Part shown: positions 8,101 through 17,700 of the stretch, piece by piece | Layout: every line of letters begins with the position of its first letter | Position numbering within the stretch: the first letter of the stretch is position 1 | From: Verrucomicrobiia bacterium | GTDB taxonomy: Bacteria; Verrucomicrobiota; Verrucomicrobiia; Verrucomicrobiales; DEV007 | Direction of reading: 5' to 3' | Assembly (NCBI GenBank): GCA_030425385.1 | Contig: JAUIAH010000034.1 | Location: 22,579 to 86,578 of the forward strand | DNA length: 64,000 nucleotides | The notes under the pieces: model-generated | Database searches by the model: none | Told to the model about the DNA's origin: nothing | Seen by the model: only the letters and a program-made list of their open reading frames with translations | Program-made: the position numbers and the translations under genes

Positions 8101-10374
8101 ATGGCTTCTGGTAACGCAGGCAAGAAACGGGTCACTTTTCGATTTCGCACCACGCCCGGTCGGCGGGTGGCCGTGGTCGGTAGCTTCAACGACTGGGACC
8201 CTCAAGCACTGCTTCTGAACGACCAGAAGGGAACAGGACTTTATACACGCACGTGTTATGTGGCTGCGGGTGATCACGAGTACAAGTATGTGGTCGATGG
8301 GCAATGGCGTCTGAGTTTAGAGGAACCCTATCATACTAATCAGGAAGGGCATGCGAATCACTTTCTCCCGAGGCCTCCTCAGGGGGAAACAGGATTGCCG
8401 GGCCGCGTCCCGCTCTCGTTGCAAGACGATCCCTATTTGGAGCCGTTCGCGTCCGCCTTGCGTCGTCGCTGCGCGTTGCGCCAGGCCATACACCAGCGGC
8501 TGACTGGGGGAAATATCTCCCTAGCGGAATTCTCAAGTGCGCATGAATACTACGGTTTGCATCGACAGGGGAACGCGTGGGCTTTTCGAGAATGGGCTCC
8601 GAATGCGACCTCGATCACGCTCTTTGGGAGCTTTTGTGACTGGGATCCGCATCGGGGAATCGCGTTGGCGCGGGTGAATGCAAAGGGCGATTGGGAAGCG
8701 ATCTTTCCCGCCGAGACCGTACATCATCAGGATCTCTACAAGCTACGAGTGACCTGGGACGGAGGGGAAGGGGAGCGGTTACCTGCCTACACACGGCGCG
8801 TGGTTCAAGATGAATCGACCAAGGCCTTTGACGCTCAGGTGTGGGATCCGCCGGAACCCTATCATTGGCAGCACGCTCGTCCCGGTGGCATGGATGATGC
8901 GCTGTTGATCTACGAGGCGCACGTGGGCATCGCCCAGGAAGAGCCAAAGGTGGGAAGTTATCTTGAGTTTCGCGACAAGATCCTGCCGCGAATCGATGAT
9001 GCGGGCTACAATGCCATCCAGCTGATGGCTCTGACAGAACATCCTTATTATGGGTCGTTTGGCTATCATGTGGCGAATTTCTATGCCTGCTCTTCCCGCT
9101 TTGGCACGCCAGAGGAACTCAAGAGCCTCATTGATGAAGCGCATCGGCGAGGGTTACGAGTGATCATGGACCTCGTCCACTCGCATGCGGTGAAGAATGA
9201 AGCCGAAGGCCTCTCGCGCTTTGATGGCACATCCTATCAGTATTTCCACGATGGTGCTCGTGGCGATCATGTGGCGTGGGACTCACGTTGTTTCGACTAT
9301 CAGAAGCCTGAGGTGCTACATTTCTTGCTTTCCAATTGCCGGTACTGGCTGGATGAGTTTCAGGTGGATGGGTTTCGGTTCGATGGCGTCACGAGCATGC
9401 TCTACGAGCATCATGGTCTCGGAGGAGCGTTCGATTCCTACCAGCGTTATTTCGATGAAAGTGTGGATGAGGATGCCTATAGCTATCTGGGCCTGGCCAA
9501 TGCGCTCATTCATGAAGTGCACCCAGGGGCCATCACCATTGCGGAAGATGTGAGTGGCATGCCCGGATTAGGCGCTGGGTTGGAAGAAGGTGGGTGCGGG
9601 TTCGATGCGCGCATGGCGATGGGTGTGCCGGATCATTGGTTTCGCCTGACGGATATGCCTGACGAGCATTGGAATGTGGAACAGCTCTGGTATGAACTGA
9701 CGAATCGTCGCCAAGATGAACGCACCATCAGCTATGTGGAGAGCCATGATCAAGCATTGGTGGGTGGTAAGAGTTTCATCTTCGAACTCATTGATGCGGC
9801 CATGTATGACAGCATGGCACGCCATGTGGATAGTCTAGCCGTGGATCGCGGTGTCGCCTTGCACAAGCTCGCTCGCCTTCTCACCGTGATCACGAGTGAT
9901 GCAGGCTATCTCAATTTCATGGGCAATGAATTTGGACATCCAGAATGGATCGATTTCCCACGGGAAGGGAATGGATGGTCCTATCATTATGCAAGGCGAC
10001 AGTGGTCGCTCCGGGATGATCCTCACCTTCGCTATCACGGCTTGGCGGAGTTTGATCGTGACATGTTAGGCGTCCTGCACGGTGCGCACTGCCTCACACA
10101 CGCACCAGAGCAGTTGTGCGTGCATGTGGAAGATCAGGTCCTCGCCTGTGCGCGGGGAGAACTTGTCTTCCTCTTCAATTTCCACCCCACGCGTTCTCAC
10201 GAGGCGTATGCTATTCCGGTCCCGGACACCCGTTACACCTTGGTTCTGGATTCTGACCAGGATCGGTATGCTGGGCACGGGCGTCTAGCAGAAAGCCAGA
10301 TATTCGACGTCACTGAGGGACACTTACAAGCTTATCTCCCCACGCGAACGGCCCTCATTCTGAGGACGGCATAG
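8101..10374 (+). CDS. glgB: 1,4-alpha-glucan branching enzyme, eukaryotic-like GH13_8 type, with extra N-terminal CBM48
   Basis: A 757-residue enzyme that makes alpha-1,6 branches in glycogen. An AMPK-type glycogen-binding module (residues 7-90; VAVVGSFNDWDPQA and EYKYVVDGQW) precedes the usual CBM48 (about 150-240, FGSFCDWDPH). The GH13 barrel shows nucleophile Asp428 (GFRFDGV), acid/base Glu482 (TIAEDVSGMP) and Asp550 (VESHDQ). The strings MLYEHHGLGG, YLGLANALIHEVHP and GFDARMAMGVPDHW are typical of the eukaryotic-type GH13_8 branch rather than the classical bacterial GlgB. It starts 15 bp after the DUF1552 gene. The gene symbol is given by function. Confidence 0.92.
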   Translation: MASGNAGKKRVTFRFRTTPGRRVAVVGSFNDWDPQALLLNDQKGTGLYTRTCYVAAGDHEYKYVVDGQWRLSLEEPYHTNQEGHANHFLPRPPQGETGLPGRVPLSLQDDPYLEPFASALRRRCALRQAIHQRLTGGNISLAEFSSAHEYYGLHRQGNAWAFREWAPNATSITLFGSFCDWDPHRGIALARVNAKGDWEAIFPAETVHHQDLYKLRVTWDGGEGERLPAYTRRVVQDESTKAFDAQVWDPPEPYHWQHARPGGMDDALLIYEAHVGIAQEEPKVGSYLEFRDKILPRIDDAGYNAIQLMALTEHPYYGSFGYHVANFYACSSRFGTPEELKSLIDEAHRRGLRVIMDLVHSHAVKNEAEGLSRFDGTSYQYFHDGARGDHVAWDSRCFDYQKPEVLHFLLSNCRYWLDEFQVDGFRFDGVTSMLYEHHGLGGAFDSYQRYFDESVDEDAYSYLGLANALIHEVHPGAITIAEDVSGMPGLGAGLEEGGCGFDARMAMGVPDHWFRLTDMPDEHWNVEQLWYELTNRRQDERTISYVESHDQALVGGKSFIFELIDAAMYDSMARHVDSLAVDRGVALHKLARLLTVITSDAGYLNFMGNEFGHPEWIDFPREGNGWSYHYARRQWSLRDDPHLRYHGLAEFDRDMLGVLHGAHCLTHAPEQLCVHVEDQVLACARGELVFLFNFHPTRSHEAYAIPVPDTRYTLVLDSDQDRYAGHGRLAESQIFDVTEGHLQAYLPTRTALILRTA

Positions 10375-10393
10375 TTTCCCTGTTGGCTCACAG

Positions 10394-11062
10394 TCACGAG
10401 ATCACGAGATCCTCGTGGAAATACTTGGGATCCCAGCAGAGATCCGTTTCCGCGTGGTCGACGAGCGCGCCCCACCAGTAGTCTTTGGGTTTGGAGAAAC
10501 AGAACCGAGACCAATGGATGATAAACGCGATGAGCGTCTCGCCAGCCACACGGCCATTGATCAATGGCCGGTCGCGTGTGTCAAAGAAATCGTGGTCGTC
10601 ATAGACGATCTCACCAGTAGCAAGATCCCAACAGATCGAATCGCCATCTCCTTCATCCGTGAGCGGCGCCCAATGGAGTGCCTTCTCAAACTGTGATCGG
10701 ATTTCTGGATCGAGGTTGGCCTCTTTGGGGCTATTCAGCCAGTGGTGGGCCACCCTCTCAATGCGGCGCTTGTCCTTGATGAGATCCTTGAGGCTAGGGA
10801 TGAACAATGAGCGATAGCCGTGTGATTCGGATTCCCAACTGTAGAGGAAGCCATTGCCGATGGTTTGGTAGAACCAACGAACGGTCGGGTGCAGGTCGAA
10901 TCCTAACTTCTTCGCTGCGCGCGTGAGCTTGCGATCGGACAACAGCTCGCCGGACCGGCAGTCGACGTCGATCCCGCGGCTTGAGAGGAACTGGTCAACG
11001 GGCTGAAAGAGTTTGAGGAAAGCATCGCGGTCCATGTGCTTCCAAACGCTAACGTTTGCCAT
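10394..11062 (-). CDS. SUKH (SMI1/KNR4)-like protein
   Basis: A 222-residue soluble protein. The segment LGFDLHPTVRWFYQTIGNGF, followed by FIPSLKDL and later GDGDSICWDLATGEIVYDDHD, follows the SUKH/SMI1-KNR4 pattern. Members often serve as immunity proteins to polymorphic toxins, but many are orphans. No toxin gene is adjacent: the neighbours are the convergent glgB and a divergent ABC-2 operon. The family call is moderate and rests on motif spacing only. A role in immunity is not shown. Confidence 0.6.
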   Translation of the reverse strand: MANVSVWKHMDRDAFLKLFQPVDQFLSSRGIDVDCRSGELLSDRKLTRAAKKLGFDLHPTVRWFYQTIGNGFLYSWESESHGYRSLFIPSLKDLIKDKRRIERVAHHWLNSPKEANLDPEIRSQFEKALHWAPLTDEGDGDSICWDLATGEIVYDDHDFFDTRDRPLINGRVAGETLIAFIIHWSRFCFSKPKDYWWGALVDHAETDLCWDPKYFHEDLVIS

Positions 11063-11160
11063 CAGCCCTAGTCAACACGGCACACACGGCACGGCTTCGG
11101 CCAACTTTAGCATTGCTCTGGCATCGAACGTTTGGACACTAGCTAGGTCCAAATGAATTG

Positions 11161-13020
11161 ATGGTGCTGGAACGCTGCCCACTTATCTCGATCGCTTTCG
11201 GACTCGGTGTGGTTCTTGTGGGGGGCCTGCTGAGATCCGATGCGTTGACCCTGGATGCCTGTGACGTCGTCCCGAGCGTGCCGAGGGCGCATGCGGCTTG
11301 GGCGCTCCGGGTGACGCTTACCAATGCTCTGAGCGAACCGGCGACGGGGAGGCTGGTGGTGGAGGTCGATGATCCCGCCCAGGGGGCGTTGTTGGATTTC
11401 GAAACGGATCTCCTGACGGTAGGGGGAGACCCTTGGAGGCGCGTCGTGTGGCTGCCGCCTTGGGAGCGGGAGGCGCCATCGTCTTCCGGGGTGTTGGTGG
11501 CCGCCCGGCAGTTGCGAGTTCGCTGGCGGGGTGCTGATGGAGAGGATAAGCTTTTGTTAGAACAGGCGCTGCAGGCACCAGGAGAAGGAACCTATCATCA
11601 TTACTTCTTGGCAGGCCCGGCGAAGCGAGGCGTGACGACACCGCTCGATGGCTTTCTTCCTTATCTGACACTGACCTGCTTTCTGCGCACGCCACCCTAC
11701 CTGACGCTGGACACGTCGGAGCACATGATCCGCTTGCGACCGAGCGCTTTTCCGAAGTCGCCCATTGCCTACACAGCGTTTGATATGGTCGTCTTGGATG
11801 GGCCTACTTTCGCTGCGCTCGATGCGGCGCAGTTGGATGCGTTGCTTGCTTGGTTGAGGGCGGGTGGGCGCGTGTTAGTGCGCCCATTTGCGCAACCACT
11901 AACGGATGCGCATATGGATTTCTTAAGAGCGCTCGAAGCAAGAAGCGAAGGGCCGTCGTTGCTAGATCGCGATCCCGTCTCGCGGCAGTTGCGGCGCTAT
12001 GACCGTCCTTATTCTCGGCATGTGGTGGGTTTGGGGCGTGCTCTGATTCTTTCAGAAATTCCGGATCTCGGCGAGGCAGAGAGCGCGGTGAGTTGGCAAC
12101 GTGCTGGGCTCTTTCTTTACCGTTTGCCGTTGGGTGGTGATCGCCTGGGCTATCGGCATCTAGAGGTGGAACCCGCGGTGGACGATCGGCAATGGCGGCA
12201 ATGGTTGGAACAGCACGTGGCCTATGGTGTCATGGAGCCTCTTCCGTTCTGGTGGCTCTTGGGAGGGGTTCTTCTCTATGTGGCGTTGATCGTACCCATT
12301 GATCGACGCGTGTTCCGGCGTTTGGGAAAACGGAACCTCACATGGATCGCATTTCCTCTGACGACGCTATTCTTTAGTTGGGGATTGATGATGCTCACTG
12401 ATTGGCATCATGGCAGGTATGCGGTGCACCAGCGCGTGCACATCGTTGATCTGGGCAATGATGGGCGCGTCTTGCGTCAGTCCACCTTTCACTTTACGCA
12501 AAGAGGTCGGGATACCGAAACAGCCCTGCCATTGCGCCACACGATGTCCACCTTGCTGCCTGGCCTCACCGCAGAGCGGTTGGAGGGACGTCTGGAACAT
12601 CGCTATGAAGGTAACTTTCCCCAAGTCTATCAACATCATCTTCGGGAAGCGCAGTGGCGCCCTTTGCGGCGGAGGCACTTTCACATTCCCATGCCTGGGA
12701 AAGACACGCTTCCGCACCCAGAAGTGCTCAAGGTTCTTGCAGAAGGGTCTTCAGCTGGCGGGCGATACGAGAAGGGAATGAGCATGCGCAGGCTTCGGGA
12801 GCGGGAAGTGGCGGCGCTCTGCGTTCCCCCTCAGAAATCGCCATCGAATCGCGTCTTCCGGCCGCAAGAGATTGCTCCCAAAGGCGGGCAGCACTTGCAC
12901 GATCTCTATCTGGTGGACCCGCGATCGGATCCGCGACCGTTGCCCGCGATGGTGGAAGTGGTGGTGGGGGATGATCTCTATTACTATCGTCAATTTGGAG
13001 GCATGAACCCGGCGGAATGA
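11161..13020 (+). CDS. Membrane protein with large extracytoplasmic region, partner of ABC-2 permease
   Basis: A 619-residue protein. The ATG at 11161 is preferred over a TTG one codon earlier. The N-terminus is a signal anchor (ISIAFGLGVVLVGGLL). A beta-rich part follows, then a segment FDMVVLDGPTFAALDAAQLDALLAWLRAGGRVLV (about residues 200-240) resembling the glutamine-amidotransferase-like domain found in GldG-like and similar ABC accessory proteins. Two membrane helices lie near 360-420. Its stop codon overlaps the start of the permease gene by 4 bp (ATGA), so the two are translationally coupled. No ATPase gene lies next to them. The function is unknown. Confidence 0.7.
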   Translation: MVLERCPLISIAFGLGVVLVGGLLRSDALTLDACDVVPSVPRAHAAWALRVTLTNALSEPATGRLVVEVDDPAQGALLDFETDLLTVGGDPWRRVVWLPPWEREAPSSSGVLVAARQLRVRWRGADGEDKLLLEQALQAPGEGTYHHYFLAGPAKRGVTTPLDGFLPYLTLTCFLRTPPYLTLDTSEHMIRLRPSAFPKSPIAYTAFDMVVLDGPTFAALDAAQLDALLAWLRAGGRVLVRPFAQPLTDAHMDFLRALEARSEGPSLLDRDPVSRQLRRYDRPYSRHVVGLGRALILSEIPDLGEAESAVSWQRAGLFLYRLPLGGDRLGYRHLEVEPAVDDRQWRQWLEQHVAYGVMEPLPFWWLLGGVLLYVALIVPIDRRVFRRLGKRNLTWIAFPLTTLFFSWGLMMLTDWHHGRYAVHQRVHIVDLGNDGRVLRQSTFHFTQRGRDTETALPLRHTMSTLLPGLTAERLEGRLEHRYEGNFPQVYQHHLREAQWRPLRRRHFHIPMPGKDTLPHPEVLKVLAEGSSAGGRYEKGMSMRRLREREVAALCVPPQKSPSNRVFRPQEIAPKGGQHLHDLYLVDPRSDPRPLPAMVEVVVGDDLYYYRQFGGMNPAE

Positions 13021-14588
13021 TGATGCCTAGCATGTTACACAAGGAATTGTCTGAGCGCTCTGCTAGTCGCGGAACCTATTGGCTGCGATTGGGCAATGCG
13101 GTGATCCTGCTGGGGCTGATTCTCCATCTGCGATCGGTGGGGTTCAGTGATCAAGGCTCGGGGGAAGCACTGTTCGCTCTGGCAAGTTGGATCCAATGGA
13201 TCTTCACGCTCGTCCTCGTCCCCCTGACGATGGGAGGCATTGCCGTGGAGAAGGAGCGCGGTTCCTGGCCGCTACTACGTCTCACCGATTTGCGTCCAGC
13301 GGAGATAGTCTGGCAGAAATACGCGGCAGGGCTCGTGCCTGCGTGCGCGAGTGTCTTGCTCATCTTGCCGGCCGGGGCCTTGTGTTATGGCCTTGGAGGT
13401 TTGGAAAGCCGGGATGTCTTTCTCACGATTCTCGTCTTGGGATTGACCGCGTGCCAGGTCGGCGCATTGGCATTGCTCGCTTCAGTTCTTTGTGAGAGCA
13501 CACGTGGTGCCTTTCTTCTCACCTTAGTATTGGTGGCTGCTTGCACGCTGGCACCGACGCCTCATTGGTCGACCTATCATTTGCTGCAACAAGTGGGGGA
13601 GTTGCGAGGAATGGGAGTGTGGCCCTTGACGAGCATTTGTCTGACCTCGTTACTTATCGTCTTCTTGGCCCAATGGCGTGTGCATCGAGAGTCTCTCTCA
13701 CAACTCTTCCGTCGACTTGTCCGACCTCATCGGGCTGCGCGGAAACAGCTCACCGAGGAGGATGTGGTTGGCCTGGTGCAGTATCCTGTGGCCTGGCGCG
13801 AGTTGACGCGGCGCTCGATCTGTCGTCGTGAGTCTGTGAGACGACTCGCGCTCCTCGGAGCAGCGGTCGTCATCGTCTACGCGATCTGGGCCGCTTCGAA
13901 TCGGGTCATCTCAACACGGCAGTCGATGGCGCTCTTAATGGGCATCCTTTGGGCAACGACCGCACTTCTCGTCACGGTCCAGGCAGCGGGACTGATCGTC
14001 ACCGAGCGCTCCGATCAAACTCTGGAAATCCTTCTCACCACGCCTTTGGATGCGGTGAGTATCGTGAAGCAGAAGGCGCAAGCGGTCTGGCAGTTGGGAC
14101 TGGCTTGCAGTGTCTGGATCATTGTCGGGGCGCTCGCATCGGTGTGCGTCCGCTCGGATCTTCTCTGGTGGGTCTACCTTCCTTGTACGTATGTGGGGAT
14201 CCTCCTTTATCTCCCGCTGACCCATTGGATCGGATTCATCATCGGTTCCCGGGCTCGGAACCACACCCGTGCGCTGTTTCTCTCGATGGCCGCTGTGGGA
14301 GTGATTCACGGCGTGCCATTCGTCTTTAATACCCTTGTGGGTTCGCAAGGCTGGCACCTATTCCTCTCTCCAGCGCTCGTCATCGCCTCCAATGAAGCCG
14401 TCTTCAGCCAGGCGGATCTGCGCTTGGTAGCGGTGATCGTGTTTATTCACTTTCCCCTCGTGGGCGGACTAGCGATGTTGTTGCGCCATCTCGCCTTGCA
14501 CCATGCGAATCAATGGCTGGGACGCCCGACGGCGTCCGTGTGGACAGACCCCGAAGGCGCGCCTCGGGTAAGAGAGGATCCGTTCTAA
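13017..14588 (+). CDS. ABC-2-type transporter permease (double unit)
   Basis: A 523-residue polytopic membrane protein made of two ABC-2-like halves. Each half has the hallmark phrase after the second helix: MGGIAVEKERGSWPLLRLTDLRPAEIVWQKY (about 78-108) and AGLIVTERSDQTLEILLTTPLDAVSIVKQK (about 322-351). About twelve hydrophobic segments are visible. It overlaps the upstream accessory gene by 4 bp. The ATP-binding subunit is not in this window, so it must be encoded elsewhere if the system works. A 395-bp stretch of this gene (14091-14485) recurs in damaged form at 24402-24797. Confidence 0.8.
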   Translation: MMMPSMLHKELSERSASRGTYWLRLGNAVILLGLILHLRSVGFSDQGSGEALFALASWIQWIFTLVLVPLTMGGIAVEKERGSWPLLRLTDLRPAEIVWQKYAAGLVPACASVLLILPAGALCYGLGGLESRDVFLTILVLGLTACQVGALALLASVLCESTRGAFLLTLVLVAACTLAPTPHWSTYHLLQQVGELRGMGVWPLTSICLTSLLIVFLAQWRVHRESLSQLFRRLVRPHRAARKQLTEEDVVGLVQYPVAWRELTRRSICRRESVRRLALLGAAVVIVYAIWAASNRVISTRQSMALLMGILWATTALLVTVQAAGLIVTERSDQTLEILLTTPLDAVSIVKQKAQAVWQLGLACSVWIIVGALASVCVRSDLLWWVYLPCTYVGILLYLPLTHWIGFIIGSRARNHTRALFLSMAAVGVIHGVPFVFNTLVGSQGWHLFLSPALVIASNEAVFSQADLRLVAVIVFIHFPLVGGLAMLLRHLALHHANQWLGRPTASVWTDPEGAPRVREDPF

Positions 14589-14783
14589 TGGATGGTGAGA
14601 ACGGGGCGGTAGCCGTCCCCAAAGCAGCCCATATCAGTCCTCCTCGTCCCTCTTCCTCATTCTCGTTCTCGTCATCGAACCAACAGCCGTGGAATCCCGC
14701 CCGTCAGATAAAATCCAAAAAAGTCCTTGCCCGACATCCACGTCCCATCGCAACATCCACGCGTGCTTGCAAAAACCGTGCCG

Positions 14784-17700
14784 ATGAAATCCCACTTCCC
14801 TCCCAAAGCGTTCCTCCATTGCCTACTCGCAACAACAGTGTTAGGGGGCGATTCTCCTCCCAACTGAGCGCCTCCTAGCGCAAGAACCCCTCCCCTACGA
14901 AGCCACTTTCGAAACCGATAACGGCTTCCAACCCGGCGACATCCACGGCCAACGCGGCTTCACCGTCGTCCGTGGCCAAGCGGAAATCACCCCGAACGCA
15001 GGTGTCAACGGCACCGCTGGCCTCAAGCTCCAGCCTTCCCGCCCCTTCGGCATCGTCCAACTCAGCATCGACGCCGGATTAGACGCCGCCGACTCCCCTG
15101 ACAAAGTCATCCACACGGACTTCATGATCCGTCCCGGCGCCGGTGACCCCACCGAAACCGACCAATTCGCCGACGTCGAAGGCAGCCTCACAGGCTTCTT
15201 CAAAATCGACGACCACGGCGAACTCCATCTCTACGACGGCCCCGAAACCAACGACTGGCTCCCCACCGGCGCCAAATTCGAACTCGACGACGCCGGCAAC
15301 GCCAAAAACTGGATCCGTCTCTCCTTCCGCCAAGACTTCGAAAACGGCCTCTGGGACGTTGCCATCAACGGCGACATCTTCCGCGCCAACCTCGCCATGG
15401 CCCAGCCAGCCGACACCCTCGAAAAAATCGAATTCATCGGCCAAAGCAAGCTCCCCTTAGTCATCGACAACATCCAAGTCAGCCGCCACGCCACCGCCTT
15501 CGAAGACCAAGACCGCGACGGCCTCCCCGATGATTGGGAAGAAGCACACGGCCTTGTGACTCTCGATCACCAGCGCGATGCAGACCCAGATGAAGATGGA
15601 TTGACCAATATTGAAGAACTCGTACTCGGAACCAGGGCCACCGGAAAGGATACCGATGGGGACGGGATGAATGATGGGGATGAATACGCATCAAACAAGA
15701 ATCCCTTGCTGGCCGAAGATTCAGATTCAGAGCAGGCCGCCTCAAGCTATGTCACGAGTGGCTACCTCACTTTGGAAGGCGTCTCGTGTACTGATTACTC
15801 GCTGGGAATGAAACTCTCACTATTATCGGGGTATCACGGAGACATAGTAACGATGTCCGTCAATGCGTCGATGCTATATCCAATAGATACATCGCTCTAC
15901 ACCTACAATTGGGTTTCCAATGGAAGGGGTGAAATCTGGTGTTCCACCCCCACCTATGTGGATGGTGGCGAACTCAATGTTGCCGTGACGGACCAAAATG
16001 GTGATTACTACTTTGGGACCTTCGGCTTTTCGTGTGGGTGTGCGTGTGGATGTGTAGATGTATGGGTGATCAGCAGCATCGATTTCAAGATTGGTGTGGG
16101 CAGCAATGATTTCGGACGGTTTGGTCAAGACTTGGTTGTCAAAGAGCGAACGTGGTCGGATGCGCTCTATTCTCGGCATTCTGTTCAATACGCAGGTGCT
16201 CGCCGGGAAGGCCGTGCCCATCAATCCAAAGTGACGATTGAAGGCCATGAATACCTGGCCTTGGATTGGGTCTTGTCAGACACCCAATTCACGCAATTGG
16301 TCGATCTTCCCCATGGATATGCCATTGAAGCCTATCATCTTGATCAAGTTGATCCAGATCACAACGTCACAGGCGCGCCCTTCAAGCGTTACCGCATCGA
16401 GAATCCCGATCCCGATGGATTGAGCCCTTACAAACGTCTGCGAATCACTCAGGAAGGCTCCCGACCAGCAGTTCGCGAATATCGCTTCCGTGAAGTCAAC
16501 GGCATTGAAGAATGGGAACTCTTTGAGGGAGGTCCCGATTACCTCGAGCGGCCCATGCGGTATCACAAAGCAACCAAATATGCCGAACGTTCTTCGACGA
16601 CAAAAAAAGCCAACGGCTACGAGGTCGAATGGCGACAAAAGGGACACTGGGACCCACGTACGCAGTCGCTCGTTATCGACGAAGAGAAAGAACTGACCTA
16701 CCAGAATCTCCGCTTTGGCCGCAAGCTAGTGAAAGAAATCGCCGATCCCTATGGTCAAGCGCTTACCACCAAACACGGCTATCTCCAAGAATTTAAGGAC
16801 TTCGATCCTGTGAAGAATCACGGGGGATTTGCCCAGCTCAAACCCCAATGGGTCGAATACCCTGATGGCCGATGGGAATGGTACGGCTACGACCAGTCTG
16901 CCCACCGGAACCGTGTCGTACGCCCGATCGGAAACACGCCACGGCCGGCAGCATTGCCCGAGCCGGGTCCTGGATTTCATGTCACCATGACTGCATTCGA
17001 TCCCAATGCCTCAACCGAAATCATCACCGAGGTCGAAGATGGCATCACAACCAAAATCACGCACAAAAGTTGGCAACAGGTCAGCGAGCGAATACTCCGC
17101 GAAGAAACGCGAGTATCCTACGGTGATAGTAGCTCCGAGCAAGAAGTCACCATCACGCTACGTGATCCGCAAACGCGCCAACTCCTCCGCCAAGAAAACC
17201 CTGACGGAACCCTCATCACCATCGAGCGCCAAACCGACGGTGACCTCCGAACGGAAACCCGCTTCAGCGGGGCCGCCGACCGCTCCTACGGCACGGAAAC
17301 CGTCACCGTCACCCACCGCTCCGGCCTCGTCATGGAAGAGAAGGTCACTGACCTCCCATCGGGCATCCTCACCAAACACGAAAAAACTCTTGAGCACGAC
17401 CAGCGCTACCGCCCACTCTTCGTCTCCAACGAACTAGAAGCCAAAGTCAGCAGCAAAGGCTACGACTGCTGCGACCTCGAATGGGAAACCAACGAAGACG
17501 GCAGCGCCCGCACCTACCAGCGCGACGTCCTCGGCCGCCTCACCGGCCAACAAACTGGCTACAAGAACCCACTCGATCGCGGCAACACCCTCGCCACGCT
17601 GCTAGGCACCCAAGACTACCAACTCGACGGCCTCGACCGCCGCCGCCAGACCAGCGACGGCCACCACACCGCCTCGACTGAATACAACCTCGCCGGCCAA

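Noticed and set aside
14591..14878. Frame from about 14588 into the RHS leader region as a separate gene
   Set aside because: Low-complexity Ser/Pro/Arg product with no domain. The signal-peptide frame from 14784 explains this end better.
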